Assembly: GCA_022495005.1 (NCBI GenBank)
Contig: JAGYXB010001412.1
Coordinates: 620,001 to 684,000 of the forward strand
Direction of reading: 5' to 3'
Source: Rhyacophila brunnea
Taxonomy: Eukaryota > Arthropoda > Insecta > Trichoptera > Rhyacophilidae
Length of the DNA stretch: 64,000 bases
In this document: one piece after another, positions 33,125 through 45,700 of the stretch
Layout: every line of letters starts with the position of its first letter
Numbering within the stretch: position 1 is the first letter of the stretch
Program-made: the position numbers and the translations under genes
The notes under the pieces: generated by a model
What the model was told of the DNA's origin: nothing
Databases searched by the model: none
The model's input: the letters and a program-made list of their open reading frames with translations, nothing else

Positions 33125-34273
33125 CGTACCTTCCATTTGGTCGTTCAAGAACTCCAAATTTTTATAGTACCACAGTTTGGGTAGATATACTGCGTCTGTG
33201 TCGGCTCCGCTTCGATATGATGTCCTTACTTTATTTCTCTCCTTTCTGTAACCCGACCTCAATGTCTGTATTTTCTTTTTAACATCGTCGACCCTTGCCT
33301 GCGGCTCCACCTTGATTAAAATCTCCAAAAGTTCCGCATACGCCAAAGACTTGGCATCACGATTCTTGTATAGTGGGCTGGTCGTCTTCCACAACGATGG
33401 GTTGTCTTTAAAACAACTAATAAAATCTTTCAAGAAACTTTTCGAATGCACTCGTAGATCTACCATTGTTGTTATCGATGTGAGATGTCCGAACACTTTG
33501 AATGACAGTAAAATAATGATGGCGCTGTCGTCCGTCGGCATAGATATAAATAATGTGACGGTAAAGCGTGGTGAACGTACGAATTTCAGCGGTTCGGCGA
33601 GTAAAATATCAAACATGTTTGAAATCCAACGAGCCTGGTCTGCGGATTAAAAAGTCCGCAGACCTGGGGTGCTCCACGCGAAAAAAAAGTCCGAAGACTG
33701 TAAATCGTCTGACTTGCGTGCCAATGGAGCGCCGGCATTAGGGTGGTAAATTACGGAACAGAATGTTAATAGTCCTGCTATTAAATGGACATTTTCTCAA
33801 TCTCGGTCAGATTTTTAATGATTGCATTCATCTGCTTAATAAGTTGATATTTTAAACTAAGAAATGGTTGGGGCAGCATTTTGAATAGCTAGCAACGACA
33901 TCTGTTAAATCTGTGCCCATAAGAAAAAGAGAGGTAAATCTAAAACCACTGTATTTTTAGGAGGGTCAAAAAAGATTATAGGTATATTGTATATGAGAAG
34001 TGGGCTAATAATTAGTGTATTGAACAAGATGCATTTCAAATGTCGGTCCAATACTTTTAAACATAGCAGCTTCGCTAAACCGAAGCAATATTAAATTTGT
34101 TACCTAGCACTATATTCTTCTTTCAATTTAGATTTACAGGCTACTCTCACAGTTAATGTAGGATCCATAATAATTTATCGTTGTTTTTTTGAATGGCAGA
34201 GTTAACAAAATTTACCAAGTGGCACTGACTTCCGCATTCTACATATAGCTTATATTCATATATAGCATTATAT

Positions 34274-34647
34274 CAGTGTCGCTCTCAGGATTTAATATCG
34301 GGGGGAGCCCATGGAGGAGAATGTAAATTAGTCCCATAGGCTCTTTTTCTTAGTATTAAAGCTAATTTATGATGTGTGTTTATCTCACTTATCTGGTCAA
34401 CCCAACACGCCGGGCCCCCCACGCTAGAGCCGTCAGCCCTCCCCACCCATGACCTACACCAATCCGGAATTTGGGTGGACACAGAGAATTTTTTGACAGT
34501 TCCATTAGGGATTGGGTTTCCAAAAAAACCTGACATTTATTAGTGTTTCGAAATTTTTGTATTAGAAATTTAAATTTAAGAAATTTTTCTAAAAAGGGTG
34601 CTGGAGAATTACAAATCATTTTTTTGCCATAATTTTTTGCGCCACTG
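34274..34647. mobile_element. Non-autonomous hAT-type element with perfect 8-bp duplication
   Basis: Starts CAGTGTCGCTCTCAGG and ends in the reverse complement of CAGTGGCGCAAAAAATTATG. The 8-mers CATTATAT at 34266-34273 and 34648-34655 are identical. The terminal repeats are short, but the duplication fixes the ends. It contains a GC-rich motif (ACGCCGGGCCCCCCACG) that recurs near 28670 and 35150. Confidence 0.85.
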
Positions 34648-35617
34648 CATTATATTATATTCATATATGCATATTATCAAATACAGCATTCCCCATACCC
34701 ATAGACTCCGCACCGAGTAACAGCTGGCCTCCAGCTTTAAATACTTGCCTCTTCCAAATATAGGAAATATTAGATGGTTGCAGTAATTCATAAGTTCCAC
34801 TGACACATGCTTTGTGTATCGTAGAATGCCAAAAAGATAGGGGCCAACCCGTTTGAGAAAGCTGTTCAAACAGACAAGTCATCCGGGTATCAATCCTCAC
34901 TCATTAGGTCCTGACAAAGAATAATCATTTAATTAAGAGAGAAACCTTATAATTTTTATTCCGCGACTTAATTTGATTGGGAATCACTGCTCTACAGGAT
35001 TTAGGATAAAATAAATCAGTTTCCATGATGATACAAGAGGATAATGCAAGGTGCCTCATAAAATAATAGTTGGATGGATAAAACTAAAATCAATATTTTA
35101 TTAAGTCGCTTTTGTCTTCTGTTTACAACACTTAGCTGGCTGACCTGCCAAGCCGGGCCCCCCTAAGCATGGGTCCCCAGGCTAGGCACAGGAGGCCATG
35201 CTTGAATGCATATGGCCCTAAATCATAAGTAAATAGAAAAAGATTGAAAACAATAACACACCTTTATTCCATAACCAAAACAGTAATATACAGTATATTA
35301 TGTGAAAAATTACAAAATCTTCTTGCTTAATTCTACAATCTACACAATAATAATAGTTGTAGTTATAGACAAAACAGATAAATGTAGTTTTATACAATGG
35401 CCACACATAATATCATGGGTTGGTGCCAAAAGTTGGTACGTCGACATTTTAGGTATTTTGAGTTGATATGTTCAATATATTGTGTATTCAGGTATCTATG
35501 CCTCTGATTTATGAATCTGATTCGAACACGGGAAAGTATTTTTGAGGGAGTAATAATATTATTGATAAAATTGAATAGAAATTTTCAATAATATGTGATC
35601 AGGAGAAAGTTTCGTCA

Positions 35618-35863
35618 CTGTTCTGGCAGAAGACACTAATTCGAAAAAACGACATATTGAGTTAGTTATACCAAAATGTTCCTTATTTCAAAACTTTACC
35701 GTCTGGAATCCTTCATAATAAATAAACAGTCTTTATTTTAAAGTCATCCTTTTTAAGATTACTTAATAAACTCACATGATAGACCATTTCAAACATTTTA
35801 ACAACTTCAAAGTCAAATTACTCAAAACTAGTATTCTCCAGTTAGTGTGTTCTGCCAGAACAG
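35618..35863. mobile_element. 246-bp inverted-repeat element in intron 4 region 3' of the isochorismatase gene
   Basis: Ends CTGTTCTGGCAGAAGACACT and CTGTTCTGGCAGAACACACT (right end reversed). It lies in the spacer between the isochorismatase 3' end and the Harbinger element. No coding content. Confidence 0.7.
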
Positions 35864-36253
35864 AGGCGGTTTGTAAGTCAACATTTTTATTAATATCCTT
35901 AGGTTCAATCGATGAATCTTTGTACAGCAAAAGGTTTGTATGACCGATTACGGTATTCTTATATGAAACTTGGTGACAAATATAGCATTATAATTCAAAA
36001 AATGTCATGCCAAAAGTTTGCACCATGAATTTTGCTATCTGTGGAAGATATAAATTGCTATATCCAATATAGTGGATAAATTGACGCATTATAACGAGGT
36101 TGATATAACTTTTCTGAATTAACTACACTGACGAAGATTTTCTTCCTTGATTCTTCCAATAGAAATTTACAGTAAACTATACAAATAATACCTAAAATGT
36201 TGTCTGTCAAAGGTTGGTAAGTATGACCGCTTCATAATAAATAATCTTTAAAC

Positions 36254-36480
36254 GATGCCGCGTAGCTTAAGTGTCGGCCTATAGTGTCGTGGGTTCCAGG
36301 TTCGAACCTGGGTCTGACAAATGCAGATATTGTTTTTCAATTTGTGTTTGAGTCAGAGTATGGACCTAATAGGTTGAGCAAGTGGTTGACATCCATTTCA
36401 CGTAAAAACAAAATCTGCTAATACAAACGTCCACTCCGTGGAGGCCCATATGATCTTATTAGGATCGGACATGGTCGGAA
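36254..36480 (+). mobile_element. SINE family 1 copy downstream of the isochorismatase gene
   Basis: Near full length, with GGTTCGAACCTGGGTCTGAC and the hairpin tail. It ends 206 bp from the probable poly(A) signal. Confidence 0.86.
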
Positions 36481-36685
36481 TATACTCCAATCTATTAAAA
36501 ATACCTTAATTCAATTAGATTTAGACTAAGACTGATTTTAAAGAAGATGTCAAACTTTTAAATGCCCTTAACATGTTTTTGAGACTTACAAACTTTTGGC
36601 AATAACACCACATAATGATAATGACTATAAAAAAAACTATCAAAAGAAAATCTTTACAATTTATGATTATAACACTAAAATGTAT

Positions 36686-36691
36686 TTTATT
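36686..36691 (-). promoter_or_regulatory. Poly(A) signal of the isochorismatase gene
   Basis: A canonical AATAAA on the minus strand, 86 bases beyond the stop codon at 36777-36779. Confidence 0.5.
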
Positions 36692-36776
36692 TAACATCAT
36701 CAAATGAAATCAACAGTCATTGTAAGGGTTTTAAAGCGCAGGTAGTTTCCTTTAACCATTTAACAACAGATGTTTG

Positions 36777-39700
36777 TTACAATTTGGATACTGTCATATT
36801 ATTATCGAACCCAAAGGAATCAGGGAAAGTCTCCCAGACCAGTTTGGATATTTCTTTAAACTTAGGGTGGTCTTTATCCTTCAGGAGTTTGAAGAGGACG
36901 CTCTCGGATGTGGTTACATGACAGCCAATGTCGCGAAGTCTCTGAAATTTAAACATGAATTAATGTTAATTCTGTTCTTAGCGAAAATATGCCATTAAAT
37001 CATACATAATTTTAGATATTTTATAGATAGAAGAATATTTTTTATCGATTAAGGTTTGGTTTAGGCAGGGCTTGATGAATTTAAAAAAAACTAACTAACA
37101 CCATCTGTAATATGTATGTATTATTAATTCAACGGAAACAAATAAGTACAGTACACTCTCAGTAATCCGCCATCCCAAAAACCAGACAAGTGTCCAATTA
37201 GTGAAAACGGCGGATTATAGTGCATACATACAAAATAATATGGTAAAAATTAAAACAGGTACATATTTTGTAAAAATAGTTTTTATGGAGAAATTTGTAC
37301 TAGCAACTATGTAATGTAATGCTTTTCTTTATAATCAAAATCAAGTAAGTATTTATTAAATTATACATATTAAATAAGCTGAGTTTATTCCTACACGTAT
37401 TAAACCATGGGCGGCCAACCAATATTGTACAATTTAGCAATGTCAGTAAATGAAGCACCGCTATCTACCTTTCATAAAATTTCCAATTTGTATTTTAATG
37501 TTAACGTGTCATGTTTACGCTTTCGAGAAGACTCCATTTTGTTAACTTATTCAAACAAAGAACGTGGCAGAACAAACGAATAGAAACACATGCGTCAGTG
37601 CTAGAATACACAGCGGACTAACTGAAAGAAAACGATAATATTATTGACTCAGGTTAAATTTAATGGTCAAAGGAACTGGGCTAGACGGCGGATAGCTCAT
37701 AAGAGTCGTAAGTCATAATATTGGCAAGCGGCGGACTACTGAATTTGACATACGCATACCGGCAGATTATAGAGCTTGATTTTGTGCTTCCAAACAGTAA
37801 AAATAACGGCGGATTATAGTAGTTGTCCGATAACTGAGCGGCGGATTACTGAGAGTGTACTGTATGACCGAAAAAATGTCTATTATTTTTGTCGGATCGC
37901 CCATAGCATACCTAAACTATTATGGCTCGGTTACACAGGGTTTATTTATTTTTTTAAATTAATCAACACTATCGGATTCATAGACACATGGCAATATAAA
38001 ATTAAAATTGACTAGAATAAGAAATTGAGCCATATTTAAAATGATATAAATTAAATCTTATAGCGCGAGGCCTCCGAATACTTCCTCGCTTGCACATCGG
38101 TCGTCACCTACAGTCGACGCGGGCGCCCCCACCACAGCACATTCCCACTATCGGGTATTCCCCACCGAAGCGCACCGGCCCTATCAGCCGGACGGCGAGG
38201 GAGGGGGTCGCCTGGTTGGCAATATAAGGCGATACACGGCCTAGAATCATCAGTTAACCTTGGGCCAGCTTGGCCCTGACTCAGCATAGTAGTCTTGCTT
38301 GCTCTGACAACGGTATACACGGCTTTCCGTGACTCTATCAGACCACAGTGAGCTACTCTTGTAAACCCAGCTCAACACAGTAGTCTTGCTTACACTGACA
38401 ATGGTATACACGGCTTTCCGTGACTCTATCAGTGTACAGTGATCTATTGTGGTGAGCCAGGCACGAGCTCAGGTTTCGCCATAGTTACACCTTCAACAAC
38501 ACAACGAACCCTTACGAATTTATTAAGGAAGTACCTACATTTACCCTTATAATCTGTGAAATTAGGCCAAACAAGTTTACTTATTCCAACACTATACCCC
38601 ACCCCTTAACTCCGAAATCATTAAAAATGGGGATATAAAATATATTGTCAATTTATTCTTTTGTCAACAGGCGTATTATACATTTAATTTAATGTTCGTT
38701 TAGTGTTATATAGTAAAAAGTAAACGGTAAAACTTTAAATTTTTTTTTTCTGACCATGTCCGATCCTCATAGGATCATAATATGGGCCTCCACAGAGTGG
38801 AGGTTTGTATTAACAGATTTTGTTTTTACAAGAAATGTATGTCAGCCACTTGCTCAACCTATTAGGTCCATACTCATACACAAATTGAAGAACAATATGT
38901 GTACTTGCCAGACCCAGGATTCGAACCTGGGACCCACGACGCTATAGGCTGACACTTAGGCCGGTACTGGTAATTTTTTGAAATTGCCACATTTTGTATT
39001 CTGTACTTGCTATGCTATAACTATTTTAATATGATTTAATACATTATTTCCTCAATATTCGTTCTTTCCCATGACAAGGCGGGTGTCATCATTCCTCATA
39101 AAAATGTCTAGTTACATAATACAATCTACGGTGTGGAGGCCCATATGCTTCGCATACTTTTAATTTTACTGAGGGACTATTTTATGAAAACTCTATTGAT
39201 TTCAAGAACAAACCTGAAGTGAAAAAATTCTGTCATATTGAGTCCTGGAAACACAGCCATCTGCTAAGACGTGGACAGCAATGTCATAACTCAGGAAGTC
39301 CATCGCTGTTTGCTCAATGCAGGCTTGGGTCTTAAGTTAATAACCAACAAGTAATTAAGTGATCATATAATAAATTTTAGATATGAAAAAAACATGAATT
39401 ATTGTAGTGATCTATCTAGAGTTTTACTTAAGTGATTTACTAGAAATCTTAAAAATTACATTTTGAGCCCCGAGTTTTGGTACTTTGGTAGGCTTTTTTA
39501 ATGTTTACCTTGATTTGCAAAAATAACTTTTAAATAGTTAAATTAAAATTTTAAATATTAATAATTAAATAAAACGCAACGTTTAATAACTACATCCACT
39601 TTTTATTATTATTTTATATTCTTTACTAGTTGACAATGTCCCTTTAAAGCGAACGAAACCAGTCCAGTATAATAATAAAAAAAGTGGAAGTACAGTAATA

Positions 39701-42700
39701 CCCTGATTTATGCGAACTCAGAGTTCGCAGTTCTTGATTTTTTCATTTGGCAACACTGCCGCTCGCTATCTTCAGTGTTTCTCTTGCTGTAATACGCATT
39801 GGACGCGTTTCGACACGTGAGCAAAACGTCACAGAAGTATCCGACACTTCAGACCCAGTTCCACCAGAAAAGCACATGACAATTTGCAAACTTGACAGAA
39901 GGTCTCAGCTCAATTGAAAAGGTCGAAAGGTTAAAAATTTTAGTAAACATGGCCTCTAACAAAGGACCTGTTCCGACCAAAGCAAGGAATAAAAAAATCA
40001 TTAGCTTGCTACGAAGAAATTCTGCATGAAAGACGGAGTTGTGTCGTCAGATTAGATTAGATTTTGTTAAATTTTATGAAGCTTGATGGCTTGATTGAAA
40101 TCACTTTCATTTAATTTTTTAATATTTCGTATATATTAATATGTACAAAGAATTTTTCTTCTAAGCTAGTGTTTTTGTTAGTCTTTGGTTCCAATTAAAC
40201 AAAATTTATATGTACAGTCGAACTCAGTTATTACGATCACGGATATAGCGAGATCTCGGATGTAACGAGGAAACATTCGTTGACATTTTAGTTTATGATT
40301 TTCTCCATACATTTATTCACTTTTATAACGAGCTACTTATCGGATATAACAAGCTAAAAATCATCAAAAATTTTCTTAAAACTGTTAATGTGTCGATCGT
40401 TTAAAAACACTTCAACCCTAAGCAATAAAATCCGAACGGAATGGATGCCGCCGGGATCGGATTACGTTTACGATACTAGTTAAGTGTCTAAGTACCTACC
40501 TAATTGATGTTTTCGCCGACAAGATTGAAATTTCATGTAAAAAATCTAAGCTGAAGTCAGTAGGTATCTACCCACGTTCATTACAATAAACAACTTCTTT
40601 TGTAGTTTATGAATGCCATGCTTGTTTCGGGGAAAAATTCTAATTGTGTATTTTTGTTTGAATTGCGACTTTTTGTGTTATGTGACCGCTCATTTGAAAA
40701 TACCTATTCTTTAATATAACGAGTAACGCTTATAATGAGCAAATTCAGTCAGTCCCATCTTCCTCGTAATAACCAAGTTCGACTGTATTCACATGCAAAG
40801 TTGTACCCCGACATACGCAAAGTCAACATAAGCGATTTTCGTCAGACCCACCTATCGCGTACCCACCATATTTTATTTTAATTATTAATACAATGCATTT
40901 CCACCATGAATTGACAGTAGACAGCATTAAAGAAATTAACTTAAATATCAGATTTTTTTAACATAACGTAGCTACAAGGCAATCGCCACGAAAATTGCAA
41001 ATTGATTCCATGCGTGATTAATATTCTTTCAAATATTCTATTACTTTTGCATAATCTGCGCTGGTCTGAAGGATTCAGTTATCTATACCCTTGTTACAAA
41101 ATGGGGATTGCTTGTTTCAGCACGAGACCAGCCTCATCAACCAGTCTCCATGTTCCTTCTGTATACTTACTTCAAGTCCAAAAAGAACGACTGCCTCCAG
41201 TTTTTCGGGGAACCTTTGCTTGATATCGTCCATTAATGTCGGAGTTGCCATGCTGAATTTAGTCTTTGGGAACGTCAACACGGCTGGCGATTTATCGAAC
41301 TTGGGCGATGTGGGACCCAGTCCTTTTGGATATTGTTCCGACACGTACAATGGAATATTGAAAATGGTGGCAGCCGCTGACTGAAAACAAAGTAATTTCT
41401 ATATCAATCGGTTTTCATGACCCGTGTTTCGCATTTGGGCATCTTTATACATACTCTAATTAGCAGACTCGATGAGTCTTGCCAATAATTGTTAATCTTC
41501 AAACACAGATTCAAATACATCTCTACACTAGATTCTCTCAACTATCGAGGCAGTAGAATTTTCTAGCCCGAGTTCGAATCGCAGTACTTAAGCATTATTT
41601 ATTTAAATTTCTATTTTAGTGTCTTTTCTTCGACTGAAATATTTATTATAAAAAGGTAAAGGGTAAATGTGTCGCAGAGGTGGCCATGAGATTTTACGAC
41701 TTTCTTTTTAGACCAAACCAAACCTAACCTACCCAATCTAATATTACCTCATATCGATGGCTCAGTTCCATATAAGGACAAGTCCAAAATTTGATGTTTT
41801 GAGTTATAGTACCCATTATATTTGAATATTGCTACTTTTCAGTTCCACAAAAGGACAACTCGTAAAAAGTACTAGTTATCTCTCATTGGACAGATGTCTG
41901 CATATGGAAATAACAGTGGCGAAGGGTGACTTTTGGGAAGAGGTAAGCTGTAGAGATCAGAGAAAAATAGCACACTTGTAAGGTATACTTACAGGAAATA
42001 AGAAGATAATACTTACGATATTAGTACTGATGAATAATAATATGTGCACACTAATGACAACGCCACACTGAATCGTTGAAATTTCAATAGCTCACCGACG
42101 GTATAAAATTGAGCGATGAGTTTAAATTATGTATTTTCATAAACATTCATACACGTAACATACGCCCAAAAATATATCATTGGTGGCTTTGAAAAAAGCC
42201 GTTGTTGTCATTTTGCCATTCAAAACACTTCAAGATATTTCAGTAGGTAATTAATATAAAGGCTTACTATATGATCATTTGTACTCTAAGTCAATTCGTC
42301 TGTTTTTCTGCAGAAATTTTTTTAAAACATCATCATAAAATGTTTGCCCACGTTTTAATTTAATTAATAATTCTTTTTCAATAGCTATAATTGAAAGATT
42401 CGATAATCTAGTTTGATTTTGAGTATTTCGACAATATGTGTGGACACGTTTTAGAGTAGAAAAACTCCTTTCTGCCGTCGCTGTCGTGGTCGGTAGCGTT
42501 AAAAATAATTTGACTAGTTTATAAGTCTGTGAGAAAGCTTCCACTAGACATTTTTTGTTTTTAAAATATTCGAACAACTCTCTTAAATTTGAATCTTGAA
42601 ATTCTGGTAAAGAATAAATGACTTTAAGTTCGTTTTTCAATTGACTTGAATCAAAAATACCAGAATAACTGTTTTTCAGGGATTCAAATAGTTTATCTGG

Positions 42701-45700
42701 AAATTTTCGTTTAAACGATTTAAATAGCGTCGGTTCAAGTAATTCTAAAAAATTAATTTTTCAAATGAAACAAATCTATCGTTCATTTGCATTAAAATGT
42801 TATCGCAAACCTCCTTAAAAATGATTTTAAAATATTGCTCATCATTTAATTCATTTCTGCGACGTTTTTTTGGTGGTTCACAGAGGTTTTATATTTATTA
42901 TATAAATTACTAAAACTATTTTGGAAGTCGGTCTCTAACCATTTTTTAAATTCGTTAATTTTTTTAATGGAATAAGAAATGTTTACAGTTCTACTTTGAA
43001 TAATTTTAAATAAAATATCCGTTCGGGCATAGATTTCGGAGAATATTCCTAAGTAAAAGTTAAATTCAAATTCTTTAAATTTACTATCATAAGCATCTGC
43101 AAAGGTTAAAGAATCTTCATCCCATTTAGAAGAATTATTCTGTATTGTCTCGAATGTCGTTATGAAATCAGATCTATTGTCATGTATTACATTAAGTATA
43201 CGAGAGTGGTAGTGCCACCTGGTCGATGCAACACTTGGAAGACGGCGATCCATTATTTCATTGAGCAATGCACTTCTCTTTGTAGATGTATTAAAAAACT
43301 CACTAATTTATTAATGTGTCCAAAAAATTTTTTACATTCCGCAACATTTTCAACGGATCTAGATAAAACTAAATTTAAAATATGAGCATGGCACGGTACA
43401 AATATGGCCATAGAACATTTTTCTCGAACTTTTGATTGAACTCCGTTTAATTCTGAAGACATTACTGCAGCCCCATCATAACTTTGCGCTACCAATTTTT
43501 CACTACAATTAAACTTTTCTAATATGGAGAATACATGTGAACTCAAAACAATGGCAGTTCTCTCTGAACTTACGTCTACATAACCTAAAAATCGTTCTTC
43601 TACAGAATTATTTGAAACGTATCGCAAAATGGTTGTTAACTGTTCACGGCGACTAATATCTGGTGTTTCATCTATCATTATAGAAACAAAACTAGCTTCT
43701 GCAATTTCAGCCTTAATTTCTGAAATAATTACGGATGATATTGACGAAATTAAATCATTCTGAATCTCACCTGATAATCCAGAAAAGGCGCACGAAGATT
43801 TTAATGAATTAAAATGTCCTTCAATTACAGAATCGTAAGATGATAAAAATTGAAGAGATTCTATGAAATTTCCACGATTATTTGATGATTCACTTTCATC
43901 GTGTGCTCGAAAAGATAATTCTTGTTTACCCAAAAAAATTGTTGTATCTATCAATCTACGCATTATATTAAGATTTCTGTCGACTTTCTCATTGTGTACT
44001 CTAGCAATTGCCTTTTGTTGTTTATCAACGGCAAATTCGATTCTAGTTTTACCAAAAGATTCCAGATTTACGATTGAATGTAAATGTTTTTCTGTAGTCA
44101 CATGTTTTACCACTGAATTTGTCAAATTATTTAAATCACTTATACCAGAATAATTCCACGCAGACTTATCTGTGGCAAATAGCATACATGGCCAACAGTA
44201 TAGTTTATTTAATTGACAACTGCCAGTCAAAAACGAATATTTGTCATATAAATTGTTGTGGAAATGTCTAACATAAGTTTTTTTTGCTGTATGCAAATTT
44301 AAATGAACGGTTGATCTTCCAGCTTTGATAATTTCTGATTTTTGGTTAAACGTCAAACTTGAAAATGATATTTTTAAAATTTGATCTGTACTACAGCAAT
44401 GACCAATTTCAGTTGGAAAACTAGACATTTTTACAAATAATTTGTATTTGAAGCACTGACGAATGACTTAGGGTACAAAAAAGATAATCTATCCACATTC
44501 AGAATACAATAAATCACAGAATTGTCTCACAAAATAAAACTATACCACCATGTTTTGAACAACAATCTGACTGAATTAAAACGATATAAATTATGTTTGT
44601 CTATGACTGAACTAATCTAAATAATTATCACGAGATACAATTATTTGTTATTTTTAAAATCAATTAATAATTATATCTGATTGAACCCAATAGACATTAT
44701 TTTTTTAAATCATCTTATTTATTTATTATTATTTAAAGCGGCAGGCATAGACAATAAACTTTGCAAAAAGAGTTGGAAGGCGGTCACTCGAACGCTTCCA
44801 AGACGTGATAAAATTTGTAGACTTGCTCGAAGACATGAGTCATATAAGGTATAGAAAACCATTTTCGATTATGAAGTCAATAATCGACAATCGTCATTCA
44901 AAGAAAAACAACAGATGTCGTCACTCGCTTGTAATTTTTTGTTTGATTCTAAACTCGGCTAATTTACATAGTCTACATTCAAATTCACACAATAGATGAC
45001 TCTTAATATTTTAAAATTTTCTATATATTTTTTTATTGCAATTTGAAATAAATACTTGAAGATATAGTTTTCTTAGAAGGTAGGCTTTAAATAATCGCTT
45101 AGTATGGAGCCTTCGCCACTGGGAAATAAATAAACTTAAGCACTCTCTCAGTTCCATAAAAGGACAAGTCGAGATATCGTTTTGTGAAAATATTGTTTTG
45201 TGACTTATTGCGTTTCATAGAGGGACAACTCAAAATGGCGTTCTATCATTATGAAAGTAGGATCACCGTGAGCTGAGAAGTGCAGATGAAAATGTTATGA
45301 TATAATTGAATTCAATCAAAGAGAACAAATCCACCAGTCTTTGGTAGATCGAAGACGTTGATCGACGACGTGAGTTTATTTATTAAAGTGCATCACGCCA
45401 GTTATTCCAAAGTACAGAATGAAAACTCCTGGTAGTACAAGTACAGTTAACAAGGCGTACTGTTTTGATACAAATGGGGTCCAAATAAGAGTATGCCATT
45501 TTTTATTTGAATACTTTGAGCATATGCAAGACAGTGACTGAAACTGCACTTAAAAAAAACATGGAGTGTTGCATTCAGATTTAAGGGGAAGACATGGAAA
45601 AGGTGGAGTGAGAATTAATTGATGATAAAATAAAGGAAAAAATCCGTAATCACATCAAATCGTTTCCAGTAATGCCTTCCCTTATTGTAGAGCTCATAGT

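Larger units (their letters stand above)
30540..33466 (-). pseudogene. MADF-BESS partner protein of the Harbinger element, one frameshift
   Basis: Exons, 5' to 3': 33466-33130, 31865-31771, 30888-30540. The MADF domain starts MVDLRVHSKSFLKDFISCF and continues through NPSLWKTTSPLYKNRDAKS and LRSGYRKERNKVRTS to LPKLWYYKNLEFLNDQ. Exon 2 is acidic and serine-rich. Exon 3 holds a basic patch (PPSFKRKKSND) and a BESS-like helix (DEFDVFGKMMAMKLRSMS) before TAA. Exon 3 is one base out of frame near 30755. Such proteins bind DNA and bring the transposase to the element ends or the nucleus; that role is known from the superfamily, not shown here. Confidence 0.82.
29435..33737. mobile_element. Complete PIF/Harbinger element with TTA target duplication
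   Basis: The ends are inverted repeats: left TGCCAGCGCTCCATTGGC, right (reverse complement) TGCCGGCGCTCCATTGGC. Similarity runs inward for about 60 bases. Both ends abut TTA (29432-29434 and 33738-33740), the 3-bp duplication usual for this superfamily. The 4.3-kb body carries a HARBI1-like transposase gene (plus) and a MADF-BESS gene (minus), the expected two-gene set. Both genes carry frameshifts, so this copy is dead or the assembly has indel errors. A SINE (about 32149-32360) and a four-unit tandem repeat (32364-33124) lie in MADF intron 1. Confidence 0.93.

Noticed and set aside
33312..33650. 112-codon open frame on the plus strand
   Set aside because: It lies antisense to the MADF exon, which has domain similarity; this frame has none.
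39693..40140. Possible second pogo-type autonomous element (CAGTAATACCCTGATTTATG at 39693; short frame MASNKGPVPTKARNKK near 39950)
   Set aside because: No matching right end and no transposase motif could be found, so it is not listed as a feature.
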